From positions 1-64,000 of the forward strand of contig NZ_WIPK01000003.1 in the NCBI RefSeq assembly GCF_012922555.1: 64,000 nt of DNA. Direction: 5' to 3'. Shown one piece after another: positions 10,276 through 18,574 of the stretch; the first letter of the stretch is position 1; each line of letters starts with the position of its first letter. The translations under genes and the position numbers were made by a program. Below the pieces are notes generated by a model. That model was not told the DNA's origin and did no database searches. It saw nothing but the letters and a program-made list of their open reading frames with translations. The DNA is from Paraclostridium dentum (GTDB taxonomy: Bacteria > Bacillota > Clostridia > Peptostreptococcales > Peptostreptococcaceae).

Positions 10276-11219
10276 TAAGCTTTCCCCCCTGCAACACGAA
10301 TTCTAGGATCGATTATTCCATAAAGGATGTCAACTAATAAGATAACTCCTATATAAAGTGCACTATAGAATATAGAAACACCTGATATACAGAATAGGTC
10401 ATTAGTAGTTATAGATGATACTAATAAATCTCCTAATCCAGGAACAGCGAAAACTTTTTCAACAACTAGAGAACCAGTAAGCAGACCAACAGTTAAAGGT
10501 CCAAGCATAGTTACAACTGGTATTAAAGCATTTCTTAAAGCATGTTTTACTATTACAGCGGCTTTAGTTAAACCTTTAGATTTTGCAGTTACTATATAAT
10601 CTGCATTTAAAACTTCAACAAGTTCAGTTCTAGTAAAACGAGCTATACTTGCTATAGAAAAAAATGCTAATGCTATAGATGGTAAAACAGTCCAAGCATA
10701 TCTAAAATCTGAGCCTATAGGCATACCCCAAGTAACTGGGAAAATTTGATGTCGTGTAGTTAAGTACAATTGCAATAGTGCGGCTAAAACGAATGATGGA
10801 ACAGAAACTCCTAAAACAGAAATTACAGTTGCAAAGTAATCCCAGAAAGTATTCTTTTTAAGTGCAGCTACTATACCTAAAGTTAAACCAACCACACTTC
10901 CTATTACTAGCGCTTGAGCACCTAACATAGCAGAAGGTTTTAAACGAGTACTTATTAAATCCTCAACCTTTTTATTGTCATACTTGAAAGATCTTCCTAA
11001 ATCACCTGTAAAAACTCCTGTCATATATCTTACATATTGAACTGGGACAGGTGCATCCAAACCATACTGCTTGTTAATCATTTCGACTTGTTGTGCATTC
11101 AACTTCTCGTCGTTAAATGGGCTTCCAGGTAATAATCTTACCAAGAAAAATGTAACAGAAATAACGATTAGTAGTGTCATAAGCATAAGAGTAAGACGTT
11201 TTAAAATATAGCGACCCAT
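10275..11219 (-). CDS. oppB: Oligopeptide ABC transporter permease OppB/AppB-type
   Basis: The partner permease of oppC, 314 residues with six predicted membrane helices. N-terminal MGRYILKRLTLMLMTLLIV is the typical start of DppB/OppB proteins, followed by FFLVRLLPGSPF. The EAA loop (TAKSKGLTKAAVIVKHALRN) and the C-terminal DILYGIIDPRIR are also characteristic. First gene of the minus-strand permease/ATPase operon; AAGGGGGTG precedes the ATG. Its substrate-binding proteins are not in the operon but are encoded divergently at 12028-15546, an inferred partnership based on neighbourhood and family. Confidence 0.93.
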   Translation of the reverse strand: MGRYILKRLTLMLMTLLIVISVTFFLVRLLPGSPFNDEKLNAQQVEMINKQYGLDAPVPVQYVRYMTGVFTGDLGRSFKYDNKKVEDLISTRLKPSAMLGAQALVIGSVVGLTLGIVAALKKNTFWDYFATVISVLGVSVPSFVLAALLQLYLTTRHQIFPVTWGMPIGSDFRYAWTVLPSIALAFFSIASIARFTRTELVEVLNADYIVTAKSKGLTKAAVIVKHALRNALIPVVTMLGPLTVGLLTGSLVVEKVFAVPGLGDLLVSSITTNDLFCISGVSIFYSALYIGVILLVDILYGIIDPRIRVAGGKA

Positions 11220-11259
11220 CGCTACACCCCCTTGAATAAAATAGTATTAATTTAAAAAT

Positions 11260-11289
11260 AAATTCTGATATGTATTAATATCAGAATTT
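11260..11289 (-). terminator. Hairpin between the small membrane gene and oppB
   Basis: AAATTCTGATAT (11260-11271) pairs perfectly with 11278-11289 around the loop GTATTA. Read on the minus strand it is followed by TATTTTTAAA, so it can terminate the 119-residue gene's transcript, or attenuate read-through into oppB, which starts 41 bp further on. Confidence 0.65.
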
Positions 11290-11340
11290 TGAAACTATTT
11301 GAAATGTAGTTTTATTAAGTTTATGATGCATTATGTAAAC

Positions 11341-11700
11341 TTATGAATAAATTGTGAAACTTATTATTAACGTGCTTAAAGATATGATTAAACCTGATGA
11401 TAAAAGTGAATTTGTGTTAGTAAAATGGTATCTTCTTTTTATATAATCATCTATATCTATATTTCCTTCAGACAACAAGCCTCTGCTTTTTTGAATTTGA
11501 TTACAAACTTTATTATATGCATAAATTGTTAAATTAAAAAAACCTTGTTCTGTAACATAAAAGAAAATTCCTAGTGTTAAATAAAATAGTCCTATCATGA
11601 AAGATGAATTTATAAAAGAAAATCTTTCAAAACCATTAAAAAAACAATATGAAAAACTTATAACTAAATTTAATATAATTAACATATTAAATTTTTTCAA
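11341..11700 (-). CDS. Small membrane protein, DUF3899-like
   Basis: 119 residues. Two hydrophobic segments occupy the N-terminal half (about 6-20 and 33-50), then a short polar stretch rich in charged residues (NQIQKSRGLLSEGNIDIDDYIKRR is the charged core, about 67-90), and a last hydrophobic helix at the C terminus (LLSSGLIISLSTLIISF). The layout and the FFYVTEQGFFNL segment resemble DUF3899 membrane proteins, but this is an impression, not a search result. Start is TTG at 11700: GGAGG lies 9 bases upstream; an ATG five codons in is the alternative. It lies between the divergent opp operon and its lipoprotein genes but is separated from oppB by a hairpin. Function unknown. Confidence 0.6.
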   Translation of the reverse strand: MKKFNMLIILNLVISFSYCFFNGFERFSFINSSFMIGLFYLTLGIFFYVTEQGFFNLTIYAYNKVCNQIQKSRGLLSEGNIDIDDYIKRRYHFTNTNSLLSSGLIISLSTLIISFTIYS

Positions 11701-11948
11701 AATATTAATCCTCCCATCCGATTTTAAATTTATAACGGTACTGAAATTAGTTTTATTATAATATTAGTACGGTTTTGCAAAAAAAACAATAATTTATATA
11801 AAAAATTTACAATATTTAAAAAATTTAATTAAAGGGTTTTATTGAATAAAGTCTAATTTTAATTAATATAAATTAATATGAGCATAATAAAATGTAATTT
11901 GCATGACAAAAAATAAAGTATGTCTAAAAAATAAATATTCAAAAAATA

Positions 11949-11977
11949 ATGACATTTTAAAAAAATTATCCTATAAT
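11949..11977 (+). promoter_or_regulatory. Sigma-A promoter of the oppA1 gene
   Basis: ATGACA (11949-11954) and TATAAT (11972-11977) are separated by 17 bp: five of six and six of six matches to the consensus. Transcription would start near 11984, giving a 44-nt leader before the ATG. The rest of the 11701-12027 gap is almost pure A/T with no other structure I can support. Confidence 0.75.
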
Positions 11978-12027
11978 GTAAATTAATAAATTAATATGGT
12001 TGAAATAACCAATAAGGGGGATGTGTT

Positions 12028-13707
12028 ATGGTTTTAAAGAAAAAAATGGCTGTAATGTGTGCAACATCTGCAATAGCTGTTATGGCGTTAGTTGGATGTA
12101 GTAGCACAGGAGGGAATACATCTGGTGGAGGCAGCAGCACAGGAAAAGGGGAAGGTAAAGTATCAGATGTTCTTGCGAATAAAAATGCTAGAGCTGCAAT
12201 TGCTATGTCGGTTGATAGACAAGCAATGTGCGATACTATATTAAATAATGGAACAATACCGGCGTCATACTATGTAGCGGAAAAATTAGCATATAATGAA
12301 GCGGGCAAAGATTATAGAGAAGTAGCTGGAAAAATGGGATATGAGCACAACAAAGAAGAAGCTGCTAAACTATGGGAAAAAGCTAAAGAAGAAGTTGGCT
12401 TTGATACAGTAAAATTAGAATTATTATCATTTGATTCTGAAAGTAGTAAAAGAACAGCTGAATTTATGCAATCAGAACTTCAAAGTGCTCTTCCAGGATT
12501 AACAGTTGAAATAAAGTCACAACCATTTAAACAAAAACTTGATTTAGAAAGTAAAGGCGATTTTGATTTATCTTATGCATCTTGGAATCCAGATTATCCA
12601 GATCCATTAACATTCTTAGAAACTATGCAACCAGGAATACAATATGCTAAAAATACAAGTTATAAAAATGATGAATATAATAAGCTTATAGAAGAAGCTA
12701 AAAATTCAGAAACTCAAGATGCGAGTTGGGCTAAATATGCAGAAGCTGAAAAAATGATGTTAGATGATGCATACCTAGTTCCATTGGTACAACAAGGATC
12801 TTCATATTTACAAAAACCGTATGTAAGCGGAAGACTTACTCCATCGTTTGGAGTTCCAGCAATATACAATTGGGTAGAATTAGGTGAAGGTAAAAAAGAA
12901 CTTAACATAACAAATACTTCAGATATACCTACATTAGATATAAGTAAAGCTGAAGACACAGTTTCATCAGAAGTACTTATGAATACTATGGAAGGCTTAG
13001 TTAAACAAGATAAAGATGGTAAGTTAGCTCCAGGAGTTGCTGAGAAGTGGGAAAAATCAGAAGATGGTAAATCATGGACTTTCCATTTAAGAAAAGATGC
13101 TAAATGGTCAAATGGAGATCCAGTAACAGCTAAAGATTTTGAATACTCATGGAAAAGAACTTTAGACCCAGCAACAGCATCAACTTATGGATTCATTATG
13201 TATGATATAGTAGGTGCGAAAGATTACAACTTAGGAAAAACTGATAATGCAGATGGAGTAGGAATAAAAGCAGTAGATGATTATACATTAAAAGTAGATC
13301 TAGTAAGACCAGTTCACTACTTTGATAGTTTAATGTTCTTCAAATCATTCTTACCACAAAATGAAAAAGCTATAAAAGAGTTTGGAAGTGAGTACGGAAC
13401 TGCATCAGATAAGGTTGTTTATAATGGACCATTTACACTAAGCAACTGGAAAATAGAAGATATGTACACAATGAGTAAAAACCCTAATTACTGGGATGCA
13501 AGTTCAGTTAAGATAGATAAAATAAATACTAAGATAGTTAAAGATGCAAATGCAGCTCTTAACTTATATGAAACAGGATCTATAGATATAGCAATATTAA
13601 ATTCTGAAAATGTTGATAAATACAAAGATTCTCCAGAATTTAAAACAACATTAAAAGCTTCAGTAAACTTCTTCCAAATAAATGGAGGTAAAGGTGCTAG
13701 TAAGTAA
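12028..13707 (+). CDS. Oligopeptide-binding lipoprotein, circularly permuted (copy 1)
   Basis: 559-residue extracytoplasmic substrate-binding lipoprotein of solute-binding family 5. Signal peptide with lipobox ALVGC (lipidated Cys24) and a Gly/Ser-rich linker (25-47). Then comes what is normally the second half: VLANKNARAAIAMSVDRQ (48-65), the SWNPDYPDPLTFLE region (185-198), LQKPYVSG and the usual C terminus AIYNWVELG (278-286). Only after this does the normal N-terminal half begin: SDIPTLDISKAEDTVSSEVL (298-317), the family signature LRKDAKWSNGDPVTAKDFEY (354-373), YNGPF, and KYKDSPEFKT near the end (531-540). The order is therefore a circular permutation of OppA, with total length normal for OppA. 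RBS AAGGGGG; own promoter; own terminator. Probably serves OppBCDF next door. Confidence 0.9.
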   Translation: MVLKKKMAVMCATSAIAVMALVGCSSTGGNTSGGGSSTGKGEGKVSDVLANKNARAAIAMSVDRQAMCDTILNNGTIPASYYVAEKLAYNEAGKDYREVAGKMGYEHNKEEAAKLWEKAKEEVGFDTVKLELLSFDSESSKRTAEFMQSELQSALPGLTVEIKSQPFKQKLDLESKGDFDLSYASWNPDYPDPLTFLETMQPGIQYAKNTSYKNDEYNKLIEEAKNSETQDASWAKYAEAEKMMLDDAYLVPLVQQGSSYLQKPYVSGRLTPSFGVPAIYNWVELGEGKKELNITNTSDIPTLDISKAEDTVSSEVLMNTMEGLVKQDKDGKLAPGVAEKWEKSEDGKSWTFHLRKDAKWSNGDPVTAKDFEYSWKRTLDPATASTYGFIMYDIVGAKDYNLGKTDNADGVGIKAVDDYTLKVDLVRPVHYFDSLMFFKSFLPQNEKAIKEFGSEYGTASDKVVYNGPFTLSNWKIEDMYTMSKNPNYWDASSVKIDKINTKIVKDANAALNLYETGSIDIAILNSENVDKYKDSPEFKTTLKASVNFFQINGGKGASK

Positions 13708-13723
13708 TCTTTAGTTAAAATTT

Positions 13724-13766
13724 AAAATAGCAGGAATGTATCAAAAGTTATATATTCCTGCTATTT
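13724..13766 (+). terminator. Terminator after oppA1
   Basis: AAAATAGCAGGAATGTAT (13724-13741) pairs with 13750-13766/7 (ATATATTCCTGCTATTTT) with one G-U pair and an 8-base loop; the right arm itself ends in TTTT and is followed by ATTATA. It separates the two lipoprotein genes into independent transcripts or dampens read-through. Confidence 0.75.
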
Positions 13767-13884
13767 TATTATAAAAATATAAATCTAGGAATTAAGGACA
13801 AATTTAGGCACATATAATATAAAAACATATATATGCATTATCACAAAAGTACTTAAAAATTAACTTATTTGGGGAGGTAATTCA

Positions 13885-15546
13885 ATGGTTTTTAAAAAGA
13901 AAATGGCCTTAATGAGTGCTACTGCAGCAATAACTGTAATGAGTATGGTTGGATGTAGTAACAGTGGTGGTTCTTCATCAGGAAGTGGAGCAGCAGGAGA
14001 TCCATATGAAGTGCTTGCTAACAAAAATGCAAGAGCAGCTATATCTATGGCTATAGACAAAGAAACTCTATGTGACACAATAATAAATAATGGATGTACA
14101 GCAGCTGACTATATAGTTGCAGAAAAATTAGCTTTTAATGAAGATGGCAAGGATTATAGAGAAGTAGCTGGAGACATGGGTTATAAATACAACAAAGAAG
14201 AAGCAACTAAACTATGGGAAAAAGCTAAAGAAGAGGTTGGATTTGATACTGTAACATTAGAATTATTATCATTTGACTCAGAAAGTGCTAAAAAAGAAGT
14301 TGAGTTTATGCAAGCAGAACTTCAAAATGCATTACCAGGATTAAAAGTAGAGATAAAAGTACAGCCATTTAAACAAAAACTTGCATTAGAAGAAAAGGGA
14401 GATTTCCAACTTACTCATTCAGGGTGGTCACCAGATTACCCAGACCCACTAACATTCTTAGAGACTATGCAAAGTGGATTACAATATGCTAAGAACACAG
14501 GATATAGTAATCCAGAATATGATAAACTTTTAGAAGAAGGTAAAACAGCTGGAAGTCAAAAAGAAAGTTGGGAAAAATATGCAAAAGCTGAAAAGATGAT
14601 GTTAGAAGATGGATTCTTATCTCCTCTTTACCAAAAAGGTGTATCTTACCTTCAAAAACCATATGTAAGTGGAAGACTTACTCCAACTTTTGGAGTTGAT
14701 GCAATATATAACTGGGTAGAATTAGGAGAAGGTAAAAAAGAACTTAACTTATCTCTTACATCAGATATACCTACATTGGATATAAGTAAGGCTACAGATA
14801 CAGTTTCATCAGAAGTATTGATGAATACTATGGAAGGATTAGTTAAACAAGATAAAGATGGTAAGCTAATTCCAGGAACTGCTGAGAAATGGGAAAAGTC
14901 AGAAGACGGTAAGTCATGGACTTTCCATTTAAGAAAAGATGCTAAATGGTCAAATGGAGACCCAGTAACGGCTAAAGACTTTGAATATTCATGGAAGAGA
15001 ACTTTAGATCCAGCTACAGCATCAACTTACGGATTCATTATGTATGATATAGTAGGAGCTAAAGATTTCAATTTAGGAAAAACAGATAATGCAGATGGTG
15101 TAGGAATAAAAGCAGTAGATGATTATACATTAAAAGTAGATTTAGTAAGACCAGTTCACTATTTTGATAGTTTAATGTTCTTCAAATCATTCTTACCACA
15201 AAATGAAAAGGCTGTAAAAGAATTCGGAAGTGAGTACGGAACTGCGGCAGATAAGATATACTATAATGGACCATTTACATTAAGCAATTGGAAAATAGAA
15301 GATGTATTTACAATGAGTAAAAATCCAGATTATTGGGATGCAAGCTCAGTTAAGATAGATAAAGTAAATACTAAGATAGTTAAAGATGCAAATGCAGCTC
15401 TTAATTTATATGAGACAGGATCTATAGATATAGTAGGATTAACTTCTGAAAATGTTGATAAATACAAAGATTCTCCAGAGTTTAAAACAAGAGAATCTGC
15501 AGGAACATATTTCTTACAAGTTAATGGAGGAAAAGCAAAGAAATAA
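13885..15546 (+). CDS. Oligopeptide-binding lipoprotein, circularly permuted (copy 2)
   Basis: 553 residues, paralog of the upstream gene with the same permuted order: signal peptide with lipobox SMVGC (Cys24), short linker, then the normally C-terminal half VLANKNARAAISMAIDKE (43-60) to AIYNWVELGEG (273-283), then the normally N-terminal half from SDIPTLDISKATDTVSSE (293-310) through LRKDAKWSNGDPVTAKDFEY to SPEFKTRESAGTYFLQVNGG at the end. In a standard OppA the string TYFLQVN runs straight on into an N-x-x-ANKNARxAIS segment, so the two ends of this protein are the cut site. The second half is almost identical to copy 1, the first half much less so. RBS GGGGAGG. Likely peptide specificity differs from copy 1 through the divergent lobe (inference). 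Confidence 0.9.
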   Translation: MVFKKKMALMSATAAITVMSMVGCSNSGGSSSGSGAAGDPYEVLANKNARAAISMAIDKETLCDTIINNGCTAADYIVAEKLAFNEDGKDYREVAGDMGYKYNKEEATKLWEKAKEEVGFDTVTLELLSFDSESAKKEVEFMQAELQNALPGLKVEIKVQPFKQKLALEEKGDFQLTHSGWSPDYPDPLTFLETMQSGLQYAKNTGYSNPEYDKLLEEGKTAGSQKESWEKYAKAEKMMLEDGFLSPLYQKGVSYLQKPYVSGRLTPTFGVDAIYNWVELGEGKKELNLSLTSDIPTLDISKATDTVSSEVLMNTMEGLVKQDKDGKLIPGTAEKWEKSEDGKSWTFHLRKDAKWSNGDPVTAKDFEYSWKRTLDPATASTYGFIMYDIVGAKDFNLGKTDNADGVGIKAVDDYTLKVDLVRPVHYFDSLMFFKSFLPQNEKAVKEFGSEYGTAADKIYYNGPFTLSNWKIEDVFTMSKNPDYWDASSVKIDKVNTKIVKDANAALNLYETGSIDIVGLTSENVDKYKDSPEFKTRESAGTYFLQVNGGKAKK

Positions 15547-15574
15547 AAAATTTGAATATAAAGTAATTTAAATT

Positions 15575-15650
15575 AGAAGGATAAATATAAGGTAGACTTT
15601 AAGCTATAAAAGGCTTTTAAAGTTATTAAAACTTGTATTTATCCTTCTTT
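15575..15650 (+). terminator. Terminator after oppA2
   Basis: AGAAGGATAAATA (15575-15587) pairs with TATTTATCCTTCT (15636-15648). The 48-base loop holds an inner stem (ACTTTAA with TTAAAGT). TTAATTATTTTA follows. The branched shape is unusual for a simple terminator but the outer stem and T-rich tail fit. Confidence 0.65.
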
Positions 15651-15738
15651 AATTATTTTAAGACTTACTTTAAATATCTTATTATTTGAATGTAATTTAG
15701 GGTATAATTTTATTATAAATTAAAGCCGAGGTGAAATA

Positions 15739-17550
15739 ATGTTTGATATACAAGAACAGTTAAAAAAGCTTCCAGCAGAACCTGGGGTTTATTTAATGAA
15801 AAATGAAAATGATAAGATTATATATGTTGGAAAAGCTATATCTCTTAAAAATAGAGTAAGGCAATATTTCCAATCCTCTAAAAATCATACATCGAAAGTA
15901 AAATCAATGGTGAAGAACATTGCCAAATTTGAATATATAATAACAGATTCAGAATTAGAAGCATTAATTTTAGAATGTAATTTGATAAAGCAATACAGAC
16001 CTAAGTATAATGTGCTTCTTAGAGATGATAAGACATACCCATATATAAAAGTAACTGTAAATGAAGATTATCCAAGGGTTTTAAAAGTAAGAAAGGTTTT
16101 AAAGGATAAGGCTAAATATTTTGGGCCATATACAAATATAACTGCTGTAAATGATACTCTTGAGATAATAAGAAATACGTATCCTATAAGAACATGTAAT
16201 ATAGATATAGAAAAAGCAATAGCAAATAAAGTTCGCCCATGTTTAAATAAACATATTAAAAAATGTATAGGACCATGCACAGGTGAAGTAAGTAAAGAAG
16301 AATATAATAAAATGATAGAGGAAGTAATTTTGTTTTTATCTGGAAAAGAAGAAAGATTAATAGAAATTTTAAAAGAAAAAATGAATAAATGTGCAATGGA
16401 TTTTAATTTTGAAGATGCAGCAATTTATAGAGATAAAATTAGAAGTTTAGAAGATATGGTTCAAAAACAAAAAATAGACTCAGGAACTTCAGATTTAAAT
16501 CAAGATATAATAGCTATGGCAAGAGCACATGACGAAGCTTGTGTACAAGTGTTTTTTATAAGAAATGGAAAAATAGTAGGAAGAGAACATTTTATTTTAG
16601 AAGGTGTTATGGATAGTTCTCGTAAATCTATTTTATCATCTTTTGTTAAACAGTTTTATATATCTCAAGATTATATACCTAAAGAAATTATAATAGAAGA
16701 TGAGATAGAAGATAGTTTTGTTTTAGAAGAATGGTTAACAGATAAAAAAGGTCAAAAGGTAAACATAAAGGTTCCTCAGAAGGGTGACAAGAAGAACTTG
16801 ATAGAAATGGTTAGAAAAAATGCTATTGAATATCTAGAAAAGTTCTCAAATCTAAATAAATTAAAGTATCAAAAGAGTATAGGTGCTCTTGAAGAACTTA
16901 AAAATATTTTAGGGTTGAAAGATACACCAAAACGAATAGAATCATTTGATATATCAAATATACAAGGTGTAGATTCTATTGGATCAATGGTTGTATTTAC
17001 AGATGGTAAAAAGGATAAAAAAGAGTATAGAAGATATAAGATAAAAACAGTTGAAGGTCCAAATGATTATGACTCTATGGCAGAAATAGTGGAAAGAAGA
17101 ATGAAGTATGAAAACTTTCCAGATTTAATACTGTTAGATGGGGGAAAAGGTCAAGTAAGCGCAGTTAAAAAAGTTTTAGACAGATATGGTGTCAATATTC
17201 CTCTATGGGGCATGTATAAAGACGATAAACATAGAACAAAAGGATTAATTTCCCAGGAAAAAGAAATAGAACTCGATAAAACATCTAATTTGTATAGATT
17301 TGTAGCAAGCATACAAGAAGAGGTTCACAACTATGCTATTTCATATCATAGAAGTTTAAGGAATAAATCTTTGACAAAATCAGTGTTAGATGATATACAA
17401 GGAATAGGAGAAAAAAGAAAGAAAGCATTATTGAGTCACTTTAAAAGCATAGAAGAAATAAAAGTTGCTAGTTTCGAAGATTTATTAGAAGTAGAGGGAA
17501 TGAATAAGTCTTCAGCAGAAAGTGTATTTAAATTTTTTAACAACAAATAA
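15739..17550 (+). CDS. uvrC: Excinuclease ABC subunit C
   Basis: UvrC makes the two incisions around a lesion after binding UvrB on DNA. The 603 residues show the N-terminal GIY-YIG nuclease (GVYLM at 16-20, IIYVGKA at 27-33) for the 3' cut, a Cys cluster near 160-180 (RTCN, RPCLN, KKCIGPC) as in cluster-binding UvrC proteins, a UVR domain (FEDAAIYRDKIRSLED) that binds UvrB, the RNase H-like endonuclease (SFDISNIQGVDSIGSMVVF begins it; LILLDGGKGQ follows) for the 5' cut, and C-terminal helix-hairpin-helix motifs (LDDIQGIGEKRKKALL). Start ATG follows GAGGTG. Not in the uvrBA operon; TATAAT at 15703 is a likely -10 box. Confidence 0.96.
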   Translation: MFDIQEQLKKLPAEPGVYLMKNENDKIIYVGKAISLKNRVRQYFQSSKNHTSKVKSMVKNIAKFEYIITDSELEALILECNLIKQYRPKYNVLLRDDKTYPYIKVTVNEDYPRVLKVRKVLKDKAKYFGPYTNITAVNDTLEIIRNTYPIRTCNIDIEKAIANKVRPCLNKHIKKCIGPCTGEVSKEEYNKMIEEVILFLSGKEERLIEILKEKMNKCAMDFNFEDAAIYRDKIRSLEDMVQKQKIDSGTSDLNQDIIAMARAHDEACVQVFFIRNGKIVGREHFILEGVMDSSRKSILSSFVKQFYISQDYIPKEIIIEDEIEDSFVLEEWLTDKKGQKVNIKVPQKGDKKNLIEMVRKNAIEYLEKFSNLNKLKYQKSIGALEELKNILGLKDTPKRIESFDISNIQGVDSIGSMVVFTDGKKDKKEYRRYKIKTVEGPNDYDSMAEIVERRMKYENFPDLILLDGGKGQVSAVKKVLDRYGVNIPLWGMYKDDKHRTKGLISQEKEIELDKTSNLYRFVASIQEEVHNYAISYHRSLRNKSLTKSVLDDIQGIGEKRKKALLSHFKSIEEIKVASFEDLLEVEGMNKSSAESVFKFFNNK

Positions 17551-17575
17551 CTTTTATAAAGGAGTAAATTACACA

Positions 17576-18523
17576 ATGGAAATAGATAATGAGAGAAGTG
17601 AAAAGTCAGTTTCAATTAGGCAATTAATAAAAGATTTAGATTTAGAAGTAGTAAATTTACCTGATGATGTAGAATATTATGTTCACTATCAAGATATACA
17701 CAGACCAGGTTTACAGTTTGCAGGTTATTTTGAACACTTTACTTATGATAGAATCCAAATAGTAGGAAGAACAGAATACACTTATTTTAGTCATATGGAT
17801 AAGAATGTGAGAAGGTCGGTTCTAGATAAATTTTTTAGTTATGAAGTTCCAGCTTTAATAGTTTCTAGGGGTTTAACAGTAAAAGATGATGTTATAGAAA
17901 TGGCTAAAAAACATAATAGAGTAGTTTTAGCAACAAAGCGTAATACTACAAGATTAATAAATAAATTATCTAATTACCTAGACTCAAAATTATCTCCTAC
18001 AACTACTATACATGGGGTTTTAGTTGATGTATTTGGAGTTGGAGTGTTAATAAGAGGGGAAAGTAGTGTTGGTAAATCAGAAACAGCGTTAGAACTAGTT
18101 CAAAGAGGACATAGATTAATAGCAGATGATGCAGTAGAAATAACTAAAGTTGATGAGAATATACTTATGGGACAAGCTCCAGAAGTATTAAGACACTTTA
18201 TGGAAATAAGAGGAATAGGTATAATAGATGTAAGAAGCATGTATGGAATAGGTGCTGTTAAAGATTCTAAGGTTATAGATTTAGTTATACGATTAGAATC
18301 TTGGAATGATAAGACTTATTATGATAGACTAGGATTAGATAAAGAGTATGAGGAAATATTAGGAATAGATGTAGAAAAACTAATAGTTCCAGTAAAACCA
18401 GGAAGAAATACAGCTATGATTTTGGAAGTTGCAGCTATGAACTTTAGACAAAAGCGTATGGGATATGATGCAGCAAAAGAGTTTACAAAGAAGTTAGCGA
18501 CTTTAATAGATAAAAATAAATAA
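17576..18523 (+). CDS. hprK: HPr kinase/phosphorylase
   Basis: HprK phosphorylates HPr on serine 46 and reverses this, linking glycolytic state to catabolite repression in Firmicutes. Visible are the P-loop RGESSVGKSE (about residue 154 on), the IADDAVEI segment, and the family signature MEIRGIGIIDVRSMYG; the N-terminal domain ends with KKHNRVVLATKRNTT. An upstream ATG at 17522 lies inside the uvrC end; AAAGGAG at 17558-17564 selects ATG 17576, giving 315 residues, the usual size. It follows uvrC by 25 bp and is probably co-transcribed with it, as in C. difficile. Confidence 0.95.
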   Translation: MEIDNERSEKSVSIRQLIKDLDLEVVNLPDDVEYYVHYQDIHRPGLQFAGYFEHFTYDRIQIVGRTEYTYFSHMDKNVRRSVLDKFFSYEVPALIVSRGLTVKDDVIEMAKKHNRVVLATKRNTTRLINKLSNYLDSKLSPTTTIHGVLVDVFGVGVLIRGESSVGKSETALELVQRGHRLIADDAVEITKVDENILMGQAPEVLRHFMEIRGIGIIDVRSMYGIGAVKDSKVIDLVIRLESWNDKTYYDRLGLDKEYEEILGIDVEKLIVPVKPGRNTAMILEVAAMNFRQKRMGYDAAKEFTKKLATLIDKNK

Positions 18524-18549
18524 GGTGTGACGATTTGTCATACCTTATT
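18519..18549 (+). terminator. Terminator after hprK
   Basis: AATAAGGTGTGAC (18519-18531) pairs with GTCATACCTTATT (18537-18549) with one G-U pair, followed by TTTATG. The stem overlaps the hprK stop codon. It lies between the convergent hprK and hydA genes. Confidence 0.82.
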
Positions 18550-18574
18550 TTTATGTTTAATATAAGCAAATTTA

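Noticed and set aside
13860-14078. Antisense frame over the second lipoprotein's signal peptide region
   Set aside because: Shadow of the Gly/Ser-rich linker and signal peptide; no ribosome site.
12028-15546. That the lipoproteins are merely truncated or frameshifted OppA fragments
   Set aside because: Each is one uninterrupted frame of normal OppA length with its own signal peptide and both halves complete, only in exchanged order.
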